Of a stretch of DNA of 64,000 nt, positions 44,717-54,800 are shown in pieces. The stretch comes from CALFML01 sp044222245. Its GTDB lineage: Bacteria > Myxococcota_A > Polyangia > Palsa-1104 > JAEUJZ01. Every line of letters begins with the position of its first letter. Position 1 is the first letter of the stretch. The position numbers and the translations under genes were made by a program. Under the pieces are notes generated by a model. The model was given only the letters and a program-made list of their open reading frames with translations. It was not told where the DNA came from and did no database searches. The stretch lies in contig JBGANQ010000056.1 in assembly GCA_044222245.1 (NCBI GenBank), positions 1-64,000 of the forward strand. Reading direction: 5' to 3'.

Positions 44717-47200
44717 ATGGCTATCACCCAAGCAAATCCCAACCGCCCGCCGAGCGCCGTCTGGAAGCTCTACGGCCAGGCGGTCGAAAAGATCTCGGCG
44801 GCGCCGCGCCGGGCGGCGCTCATTCTGCTCCTGTTCCTGGTTCCGGCGACGGTGCTCACGGTGCAGTTTTTCAGCAACGTACAGGCCGGACTGACCGAGC
44901 TTCTGCCCAAGGAAGCCCCGAGCGTGAAGGCGCTCACCGAGCTGCACCGGCTGCTCGGCGGCAAGTCGCACCTGACGGTGATCGCGCAGTCGCCCGAGCC
45001 CGAGGCCAACCGCCGCTTCATCTCGCTGCTCACCGAGCGGCTGCGCGCCCGCAACATTCCCGAGGCGCGCTCGATCGTCGGCGACATCCGCGCCGAGCGC
45101 CAGTGGGTCCAGGACCACGCGGCGCTGCTGCTCGGCCGGGACCGTTTCGAGCAGCTCATGGGCGAGCTCGATCAGGTGATCGATCAGGCCAAGGCCGACG
45201 CCAACCCCTTCTATGTCGATATGGAAGAGCGCGAGCCGCCGGACAAGGCGTGGGCGCGGCTGGAGAAGAAGCTCGACGCCGAGTCGCGGACCTTTGACCG
45301 CTTCCCGCGCGGCTTCCTGGAGACCCCCGATGGACTGACGGTGGTGGCGCTCATCAACCTGCAGGGCTCGGAGGTCGACCTCGACCCCTCGGCCAACCTG
45401 CTGGCCGCGGTGCAGCGCGAGGTCGCCGAGCTCCGGCCGCAGTTTCCCGCCAGCCTGCGCGTCGCCTACAACGGCGAGGTGCCAAACCTGGTCGAGGAGC
45501 ACGACGCGATCTTAGCCGACCTGTCGATCTCGTCGGCGATTGTGTTTCTGCTGGTCGGCGCCCTCATCAGCGCCTACTTCCGCTCGGTGCGCGGCGTGGT
45601 GGCGGTGCTGGCGAGCCTGGGGCCCGGGCTCCTTTTCACCTTCGCCATCGGCCGCCTGAGCGTCGGCCACCTCAACTCAAACACGGCGTTTCTCGGCTCG
45701 ATCATCGCCGGCAACGGGATAAACTACCCGCTGCTCCTTCTGGCCTACTACCGCACACGCTCGCCCGACGAGCCGCGCGCCTACGCGATCGTCCAGGCGG
45801 CCCGCAACGCCCTCGCCGGCACCCTGGGGGCGGCGGCGACCGCGTCGGCGGCCTACGCCGGCCTGGCGGTGTCCAGCTTCAAGGGGTTCTCGCAGTTCGG
45901 CTGGCTGGGCGGCGTCGGCATGGTCACCACCTGGCTGCTCACCTTCATCACCATGCCGATCGCGATCTCGCTGCTCGACCCGCCGCGCCAGGGTCCGCGC
46001 CCGACGAGCACTCAGGTCTGGGTGCTGCGCTTCTTCCAGCGCCGCTACCTGCCCTACGGGATCGCCGCGGCGTTCATCGCCATCTCGCTGTTCGTCGGCG
46101 GACTCGGGGTGCGCCACGCGCTGCGCGCCGGCCTGTACGAGATGGATCTGCAGACCCTGCGCAACCGCGACTCGCTGCGCTCGGGCAGTGCGTCGTGGGA
46201 CAAGAAGATGAGCGAGCTGTTCGGGGTGTGGCTGAACCCGGTGGCGGCGATCGTCCCCGACATCTCCAGCCGCGAGGCGGCGGCGCAGGAGTTCCGCAAC
46301 GTGCTGACCAAGGGCAGCATGCCGGTGGCCGAGCGCGTCGAGACCATGGCGGCGTACCTGCCGACAGTCGCCGAGCAGGAGCAGCGCCTCGCCCGGCTGC
46401 GCAAGTTCGCCGCGACGCTGGAGAAGGCCGGGCGCGAGCAGATTCCCGCCCGCGCCCGGCCCTACATCGACGCCTGGCTGGCGCCGGCGAACCTGCGGGT
46501 GCTCACCGCGGCGGACGTGCCGTCGTCGCTAAAAGACGGCTTCAGCGAGGCCTCGGGGCGCACCGACCGGGTGATCCTCATCTATCCCTCGCTCAAGATA
46601 AACTACAACGACGGCCGCAACATCATCCGCTTCGCCGACGAGCTGGCCACCACCCGCCTGCCGGCGAGCACGGTGGTCGGCGGCGCCTTCCTGTTCATGG
46701 CCGAGATCATTCGCCTGGTGCGCGACGAGGCGCCGCAGGTCGTCGTCTCGGTCTGTCTGCTCGTCGCCCTGGTGCTGGTGCCGTTTTTCCGCAGCCGGCC
46801 GCTGCGCATTCCGCTGGTGGTGGCGACGGTGGCGGCGGTGGCGCTGTCGGCCCAGGCGGTGATGCTGGCGCTCGGGGTGCAGCTGAACATGCTCAACTTC
46901 GCCGCCGTGCCGATCACAATCGGAGTCGGTGCCGACTATGTGGTGAACCTGCTCGGGGCGATGGACGCCTTCGCGGTGAACGCGCGGCTGGCCTGCGCGC
47001 GCATGGGCGGCGCGATCTTTCTCTGCTCGCTTACCACGGTGGTCGGCTATGCCTCGCTGCTCATCGCGCAGTCGGGGGCGCTGCGCAGCTTCGGCTGGGC
47101 GGCGGTGCTCGGCGAGGCGATGGCGGTGGCGGTGGTGCTGGTGGTGCTGCCGACCCTGCTGGCGCCGCCGCTTAAGTCGGGCGACTTCGATTCGGCGTGA
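44717..47200 (+). CDS. RND/MMPL-family transporter
   Basis: An 827-aa protein with GAGGAG before the ATG. It has the MMPL architecture: an N-terminal membrane helix (ALILLLFLVPATVLTVQFF), a large outer loop (about 50-250), six helices beginning SSAIVFLLVGALISAYF, a second outer loop (about 440-620) and a final set of five helices (VVVSVCLLVALVLVPFF, VPITIGVGADYVVNLLGAMD). In the two helix bundles GSIIAGNGINYPLLLL and ITIGVGADYVVNLLG occupy the place of the proton-relay helices. It is predicted to export lipids or hydrophobic compounds by proton motive force; HpnN-like hopanoid exporters are related. The substrate is unknown. It stands 43 bp before a B3/B4-domain gene. Confidence 0.9.
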   Translation: MAITQANPNRPPSAVWKLYGQAVEKISAAPRRAALILLLFLVPATVLTVQFFSNVQAGLTELLPKEAPSVKALTELHRLLGGKSHLTVIAQSPEPEANRRFISLLTERLRARNIPEARSIVGDIRAERQWVQDHAALLLGRDRFEQLMGELDQVIDQAKADANPFYVDMEEREPPDKAWARLEKKLDAESRTFDRFPRGFLETPDGLTVVALINLQGSEVDLDPSANLLAAVQREVAELRPQFPASLRVAYNGEVPNLVEEHDAILADLSISSAIVFLLVGALISAYFRSVRGVVAVLASLGPGLLFTFAIGRLSVGHLNSNTAFLGSIIAGNGINYPLLLLAYYRTRSPDEPRAYAIVQAARNALAGTLGAAATASAAYAGLAVSSFKGFSQFGWLGGVGMVTTWLLTFITMPIAISLLDPPRQGPRPTSTQVWVLRFFQRRYLPYGIAAAFIAISLFVGGLGVRHALRAGLYEMDLQTLRNRDSLRSGSASWDKKMSELFGVWLNPVAAIVPDISSREAAAQEFRNVLTKGSMPVAERVETMAAYLPTVAEQEQRLARLRKFAATLEKAGREQIPARARPYIDAWLAPANLRVLTAADVPSSLKDGFSEASGRTDRVILIYPSLKINYNDGRNIIRFADELATTRLPASTVVGGAFLFMAEIIRLVRDEAPQVVVSVCLLVALVLVPFFRSRPLRIPLVVATVAAVALSAQAVMLALGVQLNMLNFAAVPITIGVGADYVVNLLGAMDAFAVNARLACARMGGAIFLCSLTTVVGYASLLIAQSGALRSFGWAAVLGEAMAVAVVLVVLPTLLAPPLKSGDFDSA

Positions 47201-47243
47201 ACGAGCATTGAACCGGGGCGCCGCGCTGCTATAGTCGCGGCCC

Positions 47244-47882
47244 ATGTCGGCCATCGAGATCACCGTCGCTCCGCATCCGCTGCTCCTGGCGCGCGGCTTC
47301 ATCACCAGCTTTGCTACCGCCCTCTCCCAGCTGCCCTCCCCGCCGTGGCTGCTCAAGCTGCTGTCGCTGGACGCTGCGGCACCGCTGCGCTCCGATGATC
47401 AGGTGCGGTCCGAGATCCGCGACCTGTTGCGCCACGGCGGCTACAAGCCGACCGGCCGCGGCAAGCCCGCCGCCGAGTACCTGATCAAGGCCGCCAGCGA
47501 GGGGAGCCTGGGCAGCATCAACGTCGCGGTGGACGTGTGCAACGCGGTCTCGCTGCACAGCGGGCTGCCGATCAGCGTCATCGATCTGGACCGGGCGCAG
47601 CCGCCGCTGCGCATCGCGGTGGGCGAGCCGGGGCAGAGCTACGTGTTCAACGCCGCCGGCCAGAGCATCGAGCTGCAGGGCCTCCTGTACCTGGGCGACG
47701 CCGGCGGGCCGTGCGCCAACGCGGTCAAGGACGCCCAGCGGACCAAGACCCACCAAGGGACCACGCGCACGCTGTCGATCGTCTGGGGGACCAAGAGCCA
47801 GGGCGAGCGCACCGCGCAGGCCTACGCCTGGTATCGCGACCTGCTCGATCGGGTCGGCGCCGCCACCCAAGAGGTGCTGTAA
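47244..47882 (+). CDS. Stand-alone B3/B4 tRNA-binding domain protein
   Basis: A 212-aa soluble protein matching the B3/B4 domain of phenylalanyl-tRNA synthetase beta, which in the synthetase edits misacylated tRNA. Landmarks are NVAVDVCNAVSLHSGLPISV, IDLDRAQPPLRIAVGEPG, GLLYLGDAGG and the closing DAQRTKTHQGTTRTLSIVWG. Free-standing members may be trans-editing factors, but this is not proven for this subgroup. It is co-directional with the MMPL gene (43 bp) and the two acetyltransferase genes. Confidence 0.88.
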   Translation: MSAIEITVAPHPLLLARGFITSFATALSQLPSPPWLLKLLSLDAAAPLRSDDQVRSEIRDLLRHGGYKPTGRGKPAAEYLIKAASEGSLGSINVAVDVCNAVSLHSGLPISVIDLDRAQPPLRIAVGEPGQSYVFNAAGQSIELQGLLYLGDAGGPCANAVKDAQRTKTHQGTTRTLSIVWGTKSQGERTAQAYAWYRDLLDRVGAATQEVL

Positions 47883-47905
47883 CCGGCCGAGCGCGCCGCA
47901 GCGGC

Positions 47906-47927
47906 TCCGGTTCCCTTAAACGGGAAC
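47906..47927. terminator. Hairpin after the B3/B4 gene
   Basis: CGGTTCCC, six-base loop TTAAAC, GGGAACCG: an 8-bp perfect stem 24 bp after the stop codon. No T-tract follows, so it is a processing or pause hairpin, or a weak terminator. Confidence 0.4.
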
Positions 47928-47977
47928 CGCGAGCGGCGAGCGGCGATCTGATAGAGGCGAGCAGATAGGATAAGGGG

Positions 47978-48850
47978 ATGCCCTACCCGGACGATAAGGC
48001 CTTGCGCCACGCCACCGTGAAGCTGCTGGGCCAGGTCTGGCCCCGGCTTCCGGGTTGCATCGCCCAGGCCAGCGCCTGGGGCGCCGACTGGTTCCAGCTG
48101 TCGACCCCGTTTGTGCATGTGGTCGCGGACGAGCCGGTGGCGCACGTAGGAGTGATCGAGATTCCGGTGGTGACCGCCGGCGGCGTGCGGCGGGTGGCAG
48201 GAATCCACGCGGTCTGCACCCACCCCGCCCACCGCGGCCGCGGCTACCTGCGCGCGACCATGGACCGCACGCTCGCCTGGGTCGATGCGCGCTATGAAGC
48301 GGCGCTGCTGTGGGCCAATGACCCCGCGATCTATACCCGCTTCGGCTTTGCGCCGCGCCCCGAGTCGCTGTTTCAGGGACCGGCGCCCCGCGCGCTGCCG
48401 AGTCGCGAGGCGGGGCTGCGCCTGCTGGCGGTGGACTGCGCCGCGGACATGCTGCTGCTGCGGTCGCGCCTGGCGACGCGGGCGCCGGTGTCCGGCCGCT
48501 GCGCCACGCGGGAGCCGGGCGAGCTCACGCTGATCGATCTGGCGCTGTGGACGCCGCCGCGGCCGACGATCGCGCTCATCGCGGCGCTCGACTGCATCGT
48601 CTTTTATGAAGTCGAGGATCGCACCCTGTGGCTGTATGACGTGGTCGCCCAGCGCCTGCCGTCGCTCGGCGAGCTCACCGCCGCCCTGGGCGCCGAGCTC
48701 GACGAGGTCGCGGTCTGCTTCTCGCCCGACGAGCTGGCGGCGCCGCAGCTCCTGCCGGCGCCGACGCCGCTGGTCGATTTCCTCATGGTGCGCGGGAAGC
48801 TCCTGCCGGAGACGGAGCCGCTGGCGTTCTCGCCCCTGACGCGCTGCTGA
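47978..48850 (+). CDS. GNAT acetyltransferase, Eis-like
   Basis: A 290-aa protein. The acyl-CoA site is visible in IHAVCTHPAHRGRGYLRATM (R/Q-x-x-G-x-G/A loop), preceded by VAHVGVIEIPVVTAGGVRRV and followed by ALLWANDPAIYTRFGFAPR, the classic GNAT 'Y.r.GF' strand. The extra 130 C-terminal residues suggest the multi-domain Eis/'enhanced survival' subfamily, which acetylates amines on antibiotics or proteins. The substrate is not predictable. It is followed 64 bp later by a second GNAT gene on the same strand. Confidence 0.85.
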   Translation: MPYPDDKALRHATVKLLGQVWPRLPGCIAQASAWGADWFQLSTPFVHVVADEPVAHVGVIEIPVVTAGGVRRVAGIHAVCTHPAHRGRGYLRATMDRTLAWVDARYEAALLWANDPAIYTRFGFAPRPESLFQGPAPRALPSREAGLRLLAVDCAADMLLLRSRLATRAPVSGRCATREPGELTLIDLALWTPPRPTIALIAALDCIVFYEVEDRTLWLYDVVAQRLPSLGELTAALGAELDEVAVCFSPDELAAPQLLPAPTPLVDFLMVRGKLLPETEPLAFSPLTRC

Positions 48851-48914
48851 AGCGCGCGCCGGGACGCTTGCCGGCAGTCGGCAGCCGCCCTTAGACTCGC
48901 CTGATGGTTCACGC

Positions 48915-49673
48915 ATGAACAGTCTCGCCAAGCTCCGAGCAGTGGTCCAGGCGCCGCTGCGGCTGCCTTCGCCGCTGTCGCGCCATCGCCGGGTGCCCGA
49001 TCGCCACGCGGTCTACGGGGATCTGGTGCTCACTGCGGTGAGCGGACCGGGCCCCGCGGTCCACACCGCCGCGGTGCTCGGCCCCGAGCCGCCCGAGCGC
49101 GTCCTGGCGCACGCGGCGCGCTTCTTTGCCGATGCCGAGTACGCGGTCCTCATCGAATCGGACACCGCGCAGCCGATGGAGCAGGCCCTCCAGGCGCGCG
49201 GCTGGCACCTGGACGAAGAGGAGCCCGCCCTGGCGCTGTCCCCGCTGCCGCGACCGCTGCCCACCGCGGCGCCGCCCGGCCTGACCATCGCCCCGGTGAC
49301 CACCGCGGCGCAGTTCGCGCAGTACCTTGCCCTCAGCGAAAACCTGTGGGTCCCCTCGCTAGAGGCGGCGCTCGATCCGCAGGTCGGACTCCTTGTCGGC
49401 TACCTGGACGCCGAGCCGGTCGCGGTGGCGCGCTTTACCTGCTTTGGGGAGGTGGCAGAGATCCTGGGCGTGCTGACCCGGCCGAGCCACCGGCGCCGCG
49501 GCTTCGGCGCCGCCCTGACCTGGGCGGCCGTCGCGGCGGCGGCGCAGCGCGGCTGCTCGGCGGTCACCCTCACCGCGAGCGCCAGCGGCTATCCGCTGTA
49601 CTGTCGCCTGGGCTTTGTGCCGGTCTGCAGCTACCGGACCTACGTGCCGGCCGCGCCTACGGACCGCCGGTGA
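48915..49673 (+). CDS. GNAT acetyltransferase
   Basis: A 252-aa protein. The C-terminal half is a GNAT domain with VGYLDAEPVAVARFTCFGEV, LGVLTRPSHRRRGFGAALTW (acyl-CoA loop) and GYPLYCRLGFVPVCSYRTYV. The N-terminal 110 residues (YAVLIESDTAQPMEQALQAR) look like a degenerate first GNAT repeat, as in two-domain acetyltransferases. The substrate is unknown. It forms an unlinked pair with the preceding Eis-like gene and ends 17 bp inside the convergent malate-synthase-like gene. Confidence 0.85.
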   Translation: MNSLAKLRAVVQAPLRLPSPLSRHRRVPDRHAVYGDLVLTAVSGPGPAVHTAAVLGPEPPERVLAHAARFFADAEYAVLIESDTAQPMEQALQARGWHLDEEEPALALSPLPRPLPTAAPPGLTIAPVTTAAQFAQYLALSENLWVPSLEAALDPQVGLLVGYLDAEPVAVARFTCFGEVAEILGVLTRPSHRRRGFGAALTWAAVAAAAQRGCSAVTLTASASGYPLYCRLGFVPVCSYRTYVPAAPTDRR

Positions 49674-51720
49674 ACTTGCCCGGACACAGCGCCTGCGCCG
49701 CCGCCCACGGATCTTCGGCGTCGCGCACGCAGGGGAAGGTGAAGGGCAGCGCCAGCTCGGTCACAAACTCGGGCGGCTCCGGGCTGAGGACCAGCTGGCG
49801 CAGCAGCCGCCCGGCGATCGGATAAAAGCGAGCGGCGGTACCCTGCCAGCGGACCTGGATGCGGCGCTCGGCCGTGTCGGCGCCGGCGCGCAGGAACGCG
49901 AGCTCCTCGGCGAGGATGGCCGCGAAGGCGGCGCCGCTGACCCGGCCGTGCTGGACCTCGGCCCACAGCTCCCAGCGGCTGCGCTCGGTGGTCGCCAGGT
50001 CGTCCATGATGCGCACGAAGATCTTCTCCCCGCGGGCGCTGCGCAGCGTCGCCGGCAGCGCCACGCAGCCGTTGCCGCACAGCCAGTCGGCCAGGTACTG
50101 CAGCGCCTGAAAGACGTTGTAGCGCACCTCCTCCGGATCGTGGTTGGCGATGACCGGCGAGGTGTCCAGATCCGCCGCCAGCACCCCGCGCAGGTAGCGC
50201 GGGTCGGAGGGAGACAGACCGGGCGCGTCGCCGGCGGCGAGAAACTGCAGCAGCGCCTGCTGCTCGACCGGATCGGGGACCAGGGCGCGCACCAGATCAT
50301 AAAACACCGGGTCCTGGGGCTCGCGCTCGGTGCGGCGAAATGCGTGGACGAGCGCAATCGCGATGCGCACAAAGTCGGGGTGGGCGACCCAGAAGCCGTC
50401 GAGCCCCCGGCGCAGCTGGGTCGTCACATCTTTTATGAAGCCGACCATGCTCACCGCGAACGAGGCCGGCTCGGCATCGTCGAACAGCACGCCGTACATG
50501 CCGCCGAGCTTCAGGGCGCCGAGCGGCCCGAGCTCGCGCACCAGGATGTGGTGCGACTCGCGGATGTTGTTGATGACGATGTTGGGGTCGGCCTTGACCG
50601 GGATGCGGTAGCGCGGATCGTGCCGGAAAAGCCGCGCGGTCGAGGCCAAAAAGTCATGCCAGCCGAGGCTCCCGCCGAGGAAGTGCTCGCCCAGGGCGCA
50701 GGCGATCTCGCGGATGCGGAAGATCGCCCGCGGGTTCTCGAACACGACCAGCACGCGCACGCTGCCGCGCGCGTAGCGCGGGTCGCGGGCAAAGATCGCC
50801 GCTTCCGTGGCGGCGATGAGGGCGCGGAAGTAGGCGGCCTCCTCTTCGTTTTCCAGCTTGGGCACGTAGATGACCAGCGCCTCGGGTCGGGTGCGGTTGT
50901 GCCAGACGTGCATGACCAGATCGAACAGGTGTAGCGGCAGCGGGTTGCCATCGAGCAGGTGGCTGCCGTCGGGCAGCGCCAGCCCGGGGATGCGCTTGAT
51001 CGGCCGCGCCAGGCCCCGGTCGGCCAGCCGGTACTGCCTGCCGCGGGCGGGATCGTCGGCGGTGAGCGTGCCCTCGAAGCAGCCGATGAGGTTTTCGCAG
51101 GCGCGCAGGAAGCTCTGCATCACCGGGGTCTTGCTGTCCTCATCGTCGGCGCCCCACCGCGGCACCTGGCCCGACTCCGCCACCAGCGCCGCTACAAGCG
51201 GCGGCTCGTCGGGGCGCACGCGGTGCAGGGAGTTCATCGCATGGATCGACATGCGCGCGGTGTCGGGCGGGCCAAACAGGGTGATCTGGTCGCCGGCGAG
51301 AAACGCCGGCACCTGCACCTTTTGCGCCGGCGGCGGCGCGCCCGAAGGTCCGCACACCACCCGCCCGGCGCCGTCCCGCCGGCCGAGCACCGTGGCGTAG
51401 GCCGGATCGGTGAACTCGCGGCCCTGGTTGCTGGCGACCAGGGCGCGCGTCTGGGCATCGCAGAACTGGCGGTCGACGACCCGCTGCTGCAGCACCGCGG
51501 CCAGGTGGGCGCGGGTGGCGCGGTAGACCTCGCACACAAGCGCCAGCGCCTCGGGCGTCTCCAGCTGGGGGAACTGCGCGGGGAGGCCGCGCGCCACCCG
51601 CAGGCCCGGCACCGCGGGCACCGGCTCGGCCTCGGCGCACAGGCGGGCGAGCAGCGGCTCGGGGAGAAACTCGCGGTAGGCGGCAATATCGATCGGGGCC
51701 GACGATGACATCGGCGCCAT
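49657..51720 (-). CDS. Malate synthase-like TIM-barrel protein
   Basis: A 687-aa protein. The core (about residues 230-420) has the signatures of the malate synthase/CitE superfamily: GSHLLDGNPLPLHLFDLVMH, HNRTRPEALVIYVPKLENEE, VLVVFENPRAIFRIREIACA (metal-binding Glu) and LGGSLGWHDFL (Asp). In malate synthase these residues hold Mg2+ and glyoxylate for condensation with acetyl-CoA. The N-terminal 200 and C-terminal 250 residues match malate synthase A only loosely. The enzyme may therefore use other substrates, and no isocitrate lyase gene is nearby. The start could be the ATG three codons in. Confidence 0.65.
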   Translation of the reverse strand: MAPMSSSAPIDIAAYREFLPEPLLARLCAEAEPVPAVPGLRVARGLPAQFPQLETPEALALVCEVYRATRAHLAAVLQQRVVDRQFCDAQTRALVASNQGREFTDPAYATVLGRRDGAGRVVCGPSGAPPPAQKVQVPAFLAGDQITLFGPPDTARMSIHAMNSLHRVRPDEPPLVAALVAESGQVPRWGADDEDSKTPVMQSFLRACENLIGCFEGTLTADDPARGRQYRLADRGLARPIKRIPGLALPDGSHLLDGNPLPLHLFDLVMHVWHNRTRPEALVIYVPKLENEEEAAYFRALIAATEAAIFARDPRYARGSVRVLVVFENPRAIFRIREIACALGEHFLGGSLGWHDFLASTARLFRHDPRYRIPVKADPNIVINNIRESHHILVRELGPLGALKLGGMYGVLFDDAEPASFAVSMVGFIKDVTTQLRRGLDGFWVAHPDFVRIAIALVHAFRRTEREPQDPVFYDLVRALVPDPVEQQALLQFLAAGDAPGLSPSDPRYLRGVLAADLDTSPVIANHDPEEVRYNVFQALQYLADWLCGNGCVALPATLRSARGEKIFVRIMDDLATTERSRWELWAEVQHGRVSGAAFAAILAEELAFLRAGADTAERRIQVRWQGTAARFYPIAGRLLRQLVLSPEPPEFVTELALPFTFPCVRDAEDPWAAAQALCPGKFTGGP

Positions 51721-51829
51721 CTTAGCAGCCTGTTAGGGCCTGGCTGCGCGAACGCGGGCGAAACTTTTCGCCTCCGGGCGAGCGGTCACAAGGGCCGCAG
51801 CGGCCGCGCCGACTCCTGGCGCCGCCTGC

Positions 51830-54800
51830 TCAAGCCCGGGAGCCAGGGGCTGCCGCGTCAGCGCCAGCGGCGGACTCGGCCAGCCAGTCGGCGACCTGAC
51901 GAGCCTCCCACGGCGCCCCCAGCGCCTGCAGGGTGGCCAGCGACTCGGCGAGCTGGCGGCGACCGCCGACCCCGAGGTTCAGGCGGCCGAGCCAGGCCTG
52001 CGCCTGCGCAGCCTCAAAGGGCATGCCGAGCTGCCGGGCGATGCGGTGGCTGGTGGCAAAGCTCCGCCGGGCCGACTCGCGCTCGCCGCGCAGATACTGG
52101 TAGTGGCCGGTGAGCAGCCAGGCGGCGGGCTGGCCGACGCGGAACACCCGGGCATAGCCGCGGGTCATGCGCAGCGCCCGCTGCAGCAAGAGCGCAAGCT
52201 GGTGGCGCTCGCTCCGCTGCGTCGCGGACTGCCACAGCACAAGCAGCGTGCGCGCCACACCCGGACAGGCGTCCTGCAGGTGGACAAACGTCGCCGGGGT
52301 GTCCTCAAAGCGCTTGAGCAGCCCTGGAGCCAGCTGCCGTGCCTTGTCCAGCTGGCCGCTGCGCAGCGCGCAGCACAGCCGCACATCATCTATGGCCACG
52401 GCGTGGGCGTGGCGCTCGCGCTCGGCGATCGCGAGGCCGCTGTCCAGGTGCCGCGCGGCAGCGAACAGATCGCCGGTGTGGAGCAGCGCGGTGCCGAGCT
52501 GGCCGTAGCCAGTGCCGAGGAAGAACATGTTGCCGCAGCTCTGGGACGCGCGGACCAGCTGCTCGGCCTTGCGACGGGCGTCTTCGAAGTTGCCCTTGAG
52601 GCGCGTCATCAGGATCTCGCTGCTCAGCAGAAACAGCTCGGCGTTGACATCGCCGAGCTGCTGCGCCAGCTGCTGCGCCAGATCCATACAGGCGCGGTGG
52701 CGCACCGAGTCCCCCTGGTGCAGGTAGATGGCGGTCGCCCCCCGCAGCGAGTAAAGCTGCGCCGCCGGTGGCAGCGCCGTGCCGTCCAGGGGGTTGCAGC
52801 GCGCCAGGTAGTAGTCCCCCAGAGCGGCCAGCGGGGTTACCGACAGCATGTAGCTGATGCCGGCGTAGCTGCTGCGGCACAGCGCGGGATCGCCGGTGCG
52901 CTCGGCGACGTTGAGTCCGTCCAGGACCACATACGCCAGGGGCAGCGGCTTCATCTGCCAGACGTAGATCTCAAGGCTCACCTTGTGCAGCGCCACCACT
53001 TCCTTGAGCATCGCCACCGCATCAGCGTCCGCGGGCGCGTCCACGGCCCACGGGCAGAGGCGGTGCAGCGCCTGGGTGAAGACCTGCTGGGTCAGGCCGA
53101 CTCCCAGGCGGACCGGCTCCCGGGGCATGGGGTGGCCGGCGATGGTCAGCGCCTCGCCGATGGCCTCCAGGCAGGCGTCCATCTTTCCCAGGGCGAACAG
53201 GGTCTCGACCAGCAGCCGGCGCGTCTGGACCTGGGCCAGCCGCGGGGTCGCGGTGAGCTGCTGCAGGGCCGCCGCCTTGGCGAGCAGGGCCGCCGCCTCG
53301 GCCAGCGAGCCGCGGCGAGCAGCCTGCTGGCCGGCGAACACCGTGCACACGGCCGCCTTGTCGATGATGCCGGCCTGCTCGTAGTGGTAGGCGCGCGCCG
53401 CGGCCTGCGTCGTCGGATCCGGGTAGGCGCGCTCCAGCGCGAGCGCGACCTCGTGGTGCAGCTGCTGCCGCTCGACGGCGCCCAGGGTGGCTAGCAGGTG
53501 CTCGCGCAGCTTGTCATGGCTGAACCGCCACTGCTGCGCGAAGACCTCCAGGATCGCCGCTTCGGCGCAGTCGCGCAGGAGCGGCTCCAGGTCCGCAACC
53601 ATCGCCCGCAGCAGCGTCAGATCGAGCTGGCGTCCGGCCACCGCGGCGCGCCGCAGCAGGTGCAGGGCGTCGGCGGGGACGCGCTCCAGCCGTCGCTGCA
53701 GCACCGCGCCCATGCCGCCGGTGAGGATGTGCGTAGGCAGCCGCGCCTGGCCGATCGCGGCCAGCGTTCCCGCGTCCTGGGCCAGCGCCCGCACGACCTC
53801 GACCATGAAGTAGGTATTGCCTTCGGTCTGCTGCTGCAGCCACTGCACCAGCTCGGCGCGCTTGGCGGCGCCCCCAAGCATCGAGGCGCTGAGCTGGGCA
53901 ATGGCGTCGCGCGACAGCCGCGACAGCCGCAGCAGGTGCGCCGCCGGCAGCTCGCGCGGCAGGTGCGGGCGCTCCTCATCGCGGTAGGAGGCGACCAGCA
54001 GCAGCGGGCGGTCGGCAAGCTGCGGGGTCAGCCGCCGCAGGACCTCCAGGCTGTCGGGGTCGCACCAGTGCAGATCCTCCAAGAGGATCACAGTGGGGGT
54101 GGTCGTCCCGAGCAGCACCGCCTCGATGGCCGCCACCAGGCGCAGCTGGGTCGGCTGCGGGTCCAGGGCCGGCGCATCGGCAATCGGCCGGCCGAGCAGC
54201 GCCGGCAGATCCGGCACCAGCGCCTTGAGGACGCTCGCCTCCACCTCGGACAGCGGCGCCTGCAGGCTCAGCGCCCGCAGGACCCCCGCCAGCAGCGCGA
54301 ACCCGGTCCCGCCATCGCTGGTCGCTTGCCCGACGAACACGCGCGCCCCGGCAACCAGGGTCAGGATGCGCAGCTCATCGAGCAGCCGCGACTTGCCAAC
54401 GCCGCTCTCGCCGCCAACCACCCAGGCGCTGCCGTGGCCGCGCAGCGCCCGCTGCAGCGCCTTTTGCAGCTGCTCCAGCTCGCTGCTACGGCCGACGAAA
54501 TCGGCTGCCTGCAGGAAGCTCTCGCGGACCACCACGCTCTCGCGCTGCTCGGGGAGGCCGCTGGCCTGGGCCAGGGCAGCGGCGGTCTCCTGGGCGCTGG
54601 CGAAGCGGGCGCTCGGCTCCTCGCTGAGCAGGCGCACGAGCACGGCCTGCACTTCTTTGGACAGCTCGCTGACGCTCAGGTCGTGCTCGCGCGCGCGCAG
54701 CACGGCGGCGCGCTCACCCGAGTGCTGCGGCTCGGCGGGCGACAGGCCGAGCAAGAGCTCGTAGGCCACCACCCCGAAGGCGTACAGGTCCGCCAGCTCG

